Shown here in pieces: positions 62,101-64,000 of a stretch of 64,000 bases of DNA (its first letter is position 1; the number at the start of each line of letters is the position of its first letter). The position numbers and the translations under genes were made by a program. Under the pieces are notes generated by a model, which saw nothing but the letters and a program-made list of their open reading frames with translations, had not been told where the DNA came from and did not search any database. Location: assembly GCA_944472155.2 (NCBI GenBank), contig OX235274.1:36640052-36704051 (forward strand), written 5' to 3'. The DNA is from Trichobilharzia szidati. Taxonomy: Eukaryota > Platyhelminthes > Trematoda > Strigeidida > Schistosomatidae.

Positions 62101-62648
62101 ACAGTTTAACACAAGAAAGTCCTTAGGCGTTATCGTTGCTTCAAAGCACACCTACAAATTTTCCAAAACGATTTCCTGTATGCACATTTAGTGACAATTA
62201 CACACTGTTCACCAAAAACAAAAAAATTGATACATATTCTCATGAAAGAACTAATAACATACCTGCTCGATAGCCTGAGTTCATTTTCCACTTTACTTGT
62301 CTAAAAGCTTCATGAGTTGCTATAACACCTAAAGCACTAGCACGTGATATCGACTTCCAATCACTAGAAATGTCTACTTTCCAAGTTTCTTTCAGTGAAG
62401 AGTTCACAAGACATTTCTGTTCTTCAAAATCACGATCAGTAATTATTCCAGCCACACGACTAGGCAAGAAAGAAAATCCATCTATGATTCATGAAATAGC
62501 ACATCAAGCTACCATGTGTTTTAGATATTCCACAAAAACCGTTTATCAGATTTGTCCAGAAATCAGGTACACCACAACCTATAGGTGTACAAACTCCCAC
62601 ACCAGTTATCGCTACTCGTCGAACACCAACCATTTGGTTAAAAAGTAG
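39503..62648 (-). CDS. OXSM: mitochondrial 3-oxoacyl-ACP synthase (KAS II type), six exons
   Basis: Spliced gene on the minus strand. The enzyme condenses malonyl-ACP with a growing acyl-ACP in mitochondrial type II fatty acid synthesis, which feeds lipoate formation. Exons join in phase at GT-AG sites to give about 478 residues from the ATG at 62633, close to animal OXSM size. Visible motifs are the N-terminal [13 protein letters not shown], the nucleophile in NTACAAG (Cys176), GACEAPLNP and [30 protein letters not shown] (His325), SIKGHIGH (Lys361, His366) and C-terminal [12 protein letters not shown]. The Cys-His-Lys-His spacing resembles bacterial FabF. The last block is one frame away from the rest of exon 6 (break near 39575-39615), after which the read frame stops at 39526. 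The intended stop is TAG at 39503-39505. The recognised ATG starts directly at the KAS fold, so a mitochondrial leader must lie in an upstream exon I could not find. Introns are 31, 3349, 4045, 8048 and 6222 bp, and the long ones are full of retroelements. Confidence 0.93.
40060..40160 (-). mobile_element. SINE-A tail fragment in OXSM intron 5
   Basis: GACATCAGTTAGAGAG, then GTGTACTGGACAGTTGTTTC. Truncated before the tRNA-like part. Confidence 0.6.
40185..41095 (+). mobile_element. LINE-b C-terminal half
   Basis: Plus strand: [53 protein letters not shown], then [20 protein letters not shown] in a shifted frame, [20 protein letters not shown], and the untranslated [16 protein letters not shown] block. 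The YGSETW box is deleted. At least three frames. Confidence 0.8.
41100..41500. mobile_element. two SINE-A pieces in opposite orientation
   Basis: 41100-41345 minus (tRNA-like and 5' parts; complement CTGGAGTTC and GTCGGGAGTG). 41385-41500 plus (GAGTACTTCCGATGAGTCCC, AAACCAGG, tail). Together they leave the A/B box part on one strand and the hammerhead-like part on the other. Confidence 0.65.
41640..42095 (-). mobile_element. LINE-c 3' fragment
   Basis: Matches 60990-61210 in order: AATGAAACAACAACACATAC, then the TTTTTCCATCCAGTCCTGGG and GGATGACATCCGTAGTACAT blocks that encode the family C-terminus in reverse. Confidence 0.55.
42125..42790 (-). mobile_element. LINE-a 3' end
   Basis: Untranslated end GTTCTAAGTGGAACATAGGG, then in reverse the arginine-rich tail, a FINNC-like block, [17 protein letters not shown] and [16 protein letters not shown] segments up to about 42735. 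Preceded by (ATT)n at 42127-42139. Confidence 0.75.
43318..44060 (+). mobile_element. LINE-a fragment interrupted by a SINE-A
   Basis: 43318-43400 reads [17 protein letters not shown] (the DVKSRIGEAR region, shifted). It resumes at 43810 with [40 protein letters not shown]. The interruption is a full SINE-A. Confidence 0.75.
43420..43796 (+). mobile_element. SINE-A copy, full length, nested
   Basis: 5' GATGCTCACTGGCGACTTG, GCAGGTCGGGTGTGAGG, A box AGTGGCCTGATGG, B box TTGTCCGAATCC, GTACTGATGAAAGAGTCCC, AAACTAGGCTGGCGAAACAG, tail GTCAGCTCATGATGAAATCC. Defines family ends because it sits inside a known sequence. Confidence 0.85.
44455..45295 (-). mobile_element. LINE-b RT palm to 3' end
   Basis: Minus strand 45278-45006: [45 protein letters not shown]. 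Motif C is YAND instead of YADD, so the polymerase is dead. The C-terminus ([11 protein letters not shown]) and the untranslated block follow at 44900-44460. Confidence 0.75.
45625..46060 (-). mobile_element. LINE-a 3' end
   Basis: Untranslated end GTTCCTGGTGGAACATAGGA and the tail region in reverse; diverged. Confidence 0.65.
46207..46307 (-). CDS. OXSM: OXSM exon 5
   Basis: A 101-bp exon, acceptor TTGATAG|GA and donor CCAG|GTAAGT, phase 1 in and phase 0 out. It encodes [18 protein letters not shown] and a helix ending ESLNQ, matching the Gly-Asp-Ala-x-His substrate-lining loop of KAS II. It is too short to stand out as an ORF and was placed by splice phase and motif. Confidence 0.9.
46440..47255. 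mobile_element. Penelope-like element piece with terminal repeats in opposite orientation
   Basis: 46440-46555 is a terminal block on the minus strand. 46560-46790 plus reads [20 protein letters not shown] then [17 protein letters not shown]. 47140-47250 is a plus-strand terminus with GTACAGCTG, GCCGAAAAGAGACTCTTC and GCTGAACTAC. Confidence 0.65.
47103..47142. repeat. (TA)n microsatellite
   Basis: Two alternating runs split by one AAAT, before a PLE terminal block. Confidence 0.9.
47285..48790 (-). mobile_element. Penelope-like element with long inverted termini, copy 2
   Basis: Minus strand 48500-47964 is a 178-codon frame: [27 protein letters not shown] (intact), [53 protein letters not shown]. 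Motif B just upstream is damaged (G-V-D-L-G). The nuclease at 47640-47960 is decayed. Inverted blocks occupy 47320-47450 and 48610-48765. Close relative of the 28.2-29.8 kb copy. Confidence 0.82.
48890..49335 (+). mobile_element. Penelope-like element, nuclease tail and terminus
   Basis: Reads [49 protein letters not shown], the end of a GIY-YIG protein. The terminus follows with AACAGCATTAATGTTGC and AGTAGCTGATGAAGGAAGG at 49297-49315. Confidence 0.65.
49575..50640 (+). mobile_element. Penelope-like element, divergent family
   Basis: [20 protein letters not shown] (49585-49650), motif [13 protein letters not shown] at 49684-49720, [20 protein letters not shown], then shifted: [35 protein letters not shown], a stop, and a nuclease remnant with [26 protein letters not shown]. 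Catalytic YLDD is kept; at least three frameshifts. Confidence 0.75.
50641..51205. other. no recognised gene
   Basis: Contains a direct repeat of AAACACACGCTA at about 50679 and 50794. A 78-codon plus frame at 50856-51092 is not recognised. Confidence 0.45.
51230..51377. repeat. 67-bp perfect inverted repeat made of PLE terminal sequence
   Basis: Arms 51230-51296 and 51311-51377 are exact complements around 14 bases. The arm sequence (ACTGATGACGTTTCGACC, AATTTATTGCTCATAATC) belongs to the same terminal repeat family as 26340-26450 and the ends of the elements at 28.2 and 47.3 kb. Weaker similarity continues outward to about 51208 and 51412. Confidence 0.9.
51595..51800 (-). mobile_element. 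SINE-C copy (Sm-alpha-like)
   Basis: Complement: GTGGATGGTAACGCTTTGGC (A box), GGGTTCGAGCCTC (B box), ATCCACTAGTTGACGAG, TCCCAGATAGGACGAAATGC, ATCCTGGATTCCACTGC. Closest of the three to the published Sm-alpha hammerhead layout, but the core starts with T and stem III is broken by an inserted ACGTT. Confidence 0.8.
51820..52030. mobile_element. SINE-C-related tail segment with inverted ends
   Basis: Contains GTTGACGAAATGCGCATCCT and GGATTCCACTGATAGCC (hammerhead 3' half without stem II), then the downstream segment shared with 14690-14790. TTGATTGATTGGACC at 51842 mirrors GGTCCATTTAATCAA at 51987. Confidence 0.55.
52230..52960 (-). mobile_element. LINE-b 3' half
   Basis: Untranslated GAACTTTGC block at 52251-52259, then the tail and the [24 protein letters not shown] region in reverse at 52690-52750. 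Frames broken. Confidence 0.7.
53270..54090 (-). mobile_element. LINE-b 3' half, well preserved
   Basis: Complement: [33 protein letters not shown]-like, [53 protein letters not shown]. 40185-41095 is nearly the same sequence on the other strand, so the two form a distant inverted pair inside the OXSM gene. Confidence 0.8.
54356..54640 (-). CDS. OXSM: OXSM exon 4
   Basis: Follows the acceptor ACCCAACTAG and begins [17 protein letters not shown]. It continues through FSRLRALC, a [19 protein letters not shown] block and AEIIGFGRS, and ends at G|GTAAG in phase 1. The Arg-Pro-Phe-Asp and Gly-Glu-Gly-like (SEGAA) signatures are classic KAS II features. A proline-rich insert ([18 protein letters not shown]) takes the place of the usual charged linker. 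Confidence 0.93.
54860..56050 (+). mobile_element. LINE-a copy, RT domain, heavily broken
   Basis: [53 protein letters not shown], then stops; [20 protein letters not shown] has FEDD in place of FADD; 55735-55770 is a SINE-A tail scrap; then [40 protein letters not shown]. The part upstream of the fingers is better kept than in any other copy. Confidence 0.8.
56150..58290 (+). mobile_element. Penelope-like element, most complete copy (RT + GIY-YIG)
   Basis: A 395-codon frame from the Met at 56277 to a TAA at 57462-57464. The frame is open slightly further upstream, where motif A reads [14 protein letters not shown]. Motif B is [20 protein letters not shown] and motif [12 protein letters not shown] (YVDD at 56565-56576). 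Then come [42 protein letters not shown], the nuclease [59 protein letters not shown]. The stop falls about 15 codons before the usual LLPWPK end, which is still legible downstream. The N-terminal part and fingers are missing. The 3' end carries GAATAAAGC and (TTA)n at 58262-58283. Confidence 0.88.
58686..58913 (-). CDS. OXSM: OXSM exon 3, active-site cysteine
   Basis: Runs from [19 protein letters not shown] to GEAFRM. The acceptor is ATTTTAG|GC and the donor ATGA|GTAAG, both phase 1. It holds the nucleophilic Cys in [18 protein letters not shown], which aligns with the Ser-Thr-Ala-Cys turn of KAS enzymes. Other conserved KAS positions are also visible, for example the IWGLRGP segment before the active site. 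Confidence 0.93.
59155..60330 (-). mobile_element. LINE-b copy with longest C-terminal frame
   Basis: Minus strand 60498-59872: [40 protein letters not shown], [80 protein letters not shown]. Next frame: [38 protein letters not shown]. The 3' untranslated block is present twice (59160-59420 and 59425-59500), so a second copy is joined there. Confidence 0.85.
60331..60985. other. no recognised gene
   Basis: Nothing recognisable; AT-rich intron sequence. Confidence 0.45.
60990..61880 (-). mobile_element. LINE-c copy, palm to C-terminus
   Basis: Minus strand from about 61860: [20 protein letters not shown] with intact YADD (about 61770-61795), [50 protein letters not shown], and [20 protein letters not shown] in another frame. 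Similar plan to LINE-b but clearly a separate family. Confidence 0.75.
61895..61995 (+). mobile_element. LINE-b untranslated end
   Basis: TTTGTATGTTACAAGGAAC, ACTTCTGTGCAAAGTTCTAC. Only the terminal 100 bases of the family, forward strand. Confidence 0.6.
62263..62481 (-). CDS. OXSM: OXSM exon 2
   Basis: Encodes [16 protein letters not shown] through [18 protein letters not shown] to SGYRA. It contains the capping segment and the Ser-Arg-Ala helix ([10 protein letters not shown]) seen in KAS enzymes. The donor is GCAG|GTATGT and the exon ends in phase 1. The plus-strand ORF over the same bases is a shadow. Confidence 0.9.
62482..62512 (-). other. 31-nt mini-intron of OXSM
   Basis: Starts GTAGC and ends CATAG. 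Removing exactly these 31 bases joins GISKTH to [12 protein letters not shown] in frame, matching the usual KAS pattern of a Gly-Ile turn followed by a Pro-x-Arg-x-Ala-Gly strand. Read through, the frame ends at a TAG 12 codons further on. Introns of this size near gene 5' ends are known in schistosomes. Confidence 0.85.
62513..62648 (-). CDS. OXSM: OXSM exon 1 (first recognised)
   Basis: Encodes the KAS N-terminus, [19 protein letters not shown], up to [17 protein letters not shown] pyrimidine-rich tract ending TTTTTAG at 62655-62649 looks like a 3' splice site. The frame is open from there (LLFNQ before the Met), so this is probably an internal exon and the true start lies further upstream. 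The 5' splice site is CATG|GTAGC, leaving phase 1. Confidence 0.85.
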
Positions 62649-62919
62649 CTAAAAATGTGAAAAGGTAAACCGTTAGGGCAGTGAACAGTTACTATTAATG
62701 CATATAACACTGAAATGAAGGGACTTAGAGATTGTTTCAACTTTATATGAGCTGATATCAAGAAATTGGAACTGAGTGAATTGTCTCAGGAAAAGTAAAC
62801 TAATCGAAATCGACTAGGGGAAATGTAAAATGAAAAATATCACCATATTGCAGACTTTCTCAGTCACATATTCACACCTACATCTGATAGCTGTTCCTTT
62901 CAAAAGACAACAGACAAGA

Positions 62920-63125
62920 AGTCGAAATCCATGGGCCATTGAATCGGGTCCCAGTGACTCAATGGTCTACGAGCTCACTTTGTAACCGGAAAGTCCTGGG
63001 TCCAAACCCTGGCGATGGGTGCATAATGATGGAGAGTCTCAAACTAGGCTAATGGAACAGCTGTTCAGTACTCCCAGGTCTTCCAATGGTTCTCTAACCA
63101 ATGTCAGCTAATGAAGTCCTGTAAA
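62920..63125 (+). mobile_element. SINE-A copy
   Basis: CCATTGAATCGGGTCCCAGT, A box AGTGACTCAATGG, B box GGGTCCAAACCC, GTGCATAATGATGGAGAGTC, AAACTAGGCTAATGGAACAG, tail TCTAACCAATGTCAGC. Stem II is lost. Confidence 0.75.
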
Positions 63126-63169
63126 CAACGAAAACTATGCGTAAAAGGATGTTGGCTTTAAAAAACTGA

Positions 63170-64000
63170 TCTAGGGATAAAAAGAAACTTTCGTAAACCT
63201 GAACCAAAATATGGAAGCAAAAGCCATGTATCACATGTAGGAAGATAAAAGACAGGAAAAAAATACATATTCAAAACAACGATAATAAGCAGAAATGGGA
63301 GGGAGGAATACTGAAATTGAAAAACATGAGGATTTAATCGATATTGGAGATCACAAACAGTCAATGCATCTACACCATTGAGAACGATTTCAAACCATAT
63401 CACCAACTGTCTCCAGTCACTGATTCTCAACACACCGAAGACCCTAACCAGGAAGCCCACACCTTTCCAAACGTGATTGGTCCAAACTAACTGTCGCAGA
63501 TTTCAGACTGACTCAATGTTTTGGTTTGAACAGTACTAGCTCTTTTCCAGTCTGATCCTACCATCTCCCGTCGAAGCCTAACCTGAATGTTGCTCACCCT
63601 ATTATACTACCCCCTATCACAGGAGATAGAATGCAGGCACCGGTGGTCAAAGACAGCTAGACTTTTCATCATATCTCCCAATTTCAATGGCCAAATCTCG
63701 CAGCCATACAGGAGGATGCGGTGAATTGCTCAGCGGTACACACACGTCCTCTAGTCGATAGCCAGCCGAATATCACGTTTACGACAGAGAAGGCGTCAGT
63801 TGACAAGTGTACGTGATAATATGCACATATATGATGCTTAATTGAATATCAGTTAAAAATAAGAATGTCTGTTTTCGACATAGAAATTTGCACATATGTG
63901 CGGCAGTACAAGTCGCCACTCTCCCTCCATGTAGCACACAAAGGAAGAGAAGAAAGTAGAAGGAATGCATAATATAGAGAGTAAACAGAGGTATGAGACA
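63170..64000 (-). mobile_element. LINE-b copy running off the window
   Basis: Untranslated block, then RVSNIQVRLRRE-like and [18 protein letters not shown] C-terminal sequence in reverse near 63580-63700. A second untranslated block (AGAAATTTGCACATATGTGC) at 63880-63990 shows two copies abutting. Confidence 0.7.

Noticed and set aside
63158..63460. OXSM leader exon from a 100-codon minus-strand frame
   Set aside because: The frame is the 3' part of a LINE-b repeat and has no donor site in phase.
1..64000. CRISPR array, bacterial operon or phage genes
   Set aside because: No regularly spaced direct repeats; coding content is eukaryotic retroelements and a spliced gene.

Overview
The window looks like nuclear DNA of a blood fluke (genus Schistosoma; species not resolvable from this piece). 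It is AT-rich and eukaryotic. It carries tRNA-derived SINEs with hammerhead-ribozyme-like segments, RTE-type and CR1-type LINE fragments, and many Penelope-like elements (PLEs) with GIY-YIG endonucleases. Its one host gene has a 31-nt first intron followed by multi-kilobase introns. Short 5' introns and long 3' introns are a known schistosome habit.

The one conventional gene I can support is on the minus strand, from about 62.65 kb down to 39.50 kb: the mitochondrial beta-ketoacyl-ACP synthase (OXSM, KAS II type). I placed six exons by splice sites, phase and conserved KAS motifs: 62513-62648, 62263-62481, 58686-58913, 54356-54640, 46207-46307 and 39503-39984. The active-site Cys is in exon 3, and the two His and the Lys are in exon 6. 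The last exon is out of frame by one base just before the conserved C-terminal FGFGGTN block. That is either an assembly error or a real lesion.

Region 1-39.5 kb lies downstream of OXSM. It is a mosaic of degraded retroelements: LINE-a (FADD / IGHTL type, RTE-like), LINE-b (LGHVLRMP type), one CR1-like 3' end, about ten PLE pieces, three SINE families, a gypsy-like LTR element reduced to two LTRs, and simple repeats. Region 39.5-62.6 kb is the OXSM gene body, whose introns are packed with the same families. They include the best PLE (56.15-58.29 kb, one 395-residue ORF with reverse transcriptase plus GIY-YIG). Region 62.65-64 kb is upstream of the first recognised exon and holds a SINE and a LINE-b copy.

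The non-genic signals most worth checking are listed here. (1) A 196-bp fold-back insertion near 22 kb has a 13-bp target duplication, 90-bp arms and a hammerhead-like motif on both strands. (2) A 67-bp perfect inverted repeat lies at 51.2 kb. (3) Hammerhead-like cores recur at PLE ends, and the copy at 9894-9946 satisfies the stem I, core and stem III rules. (4) The commonest SINE keeps a foldable hammerhead whose first core base appears to be A rather than C. (5) Two PLE copies have long inverted termini. No tRNA, rRNA or CRISPR is supported, and all assignments are by eye.
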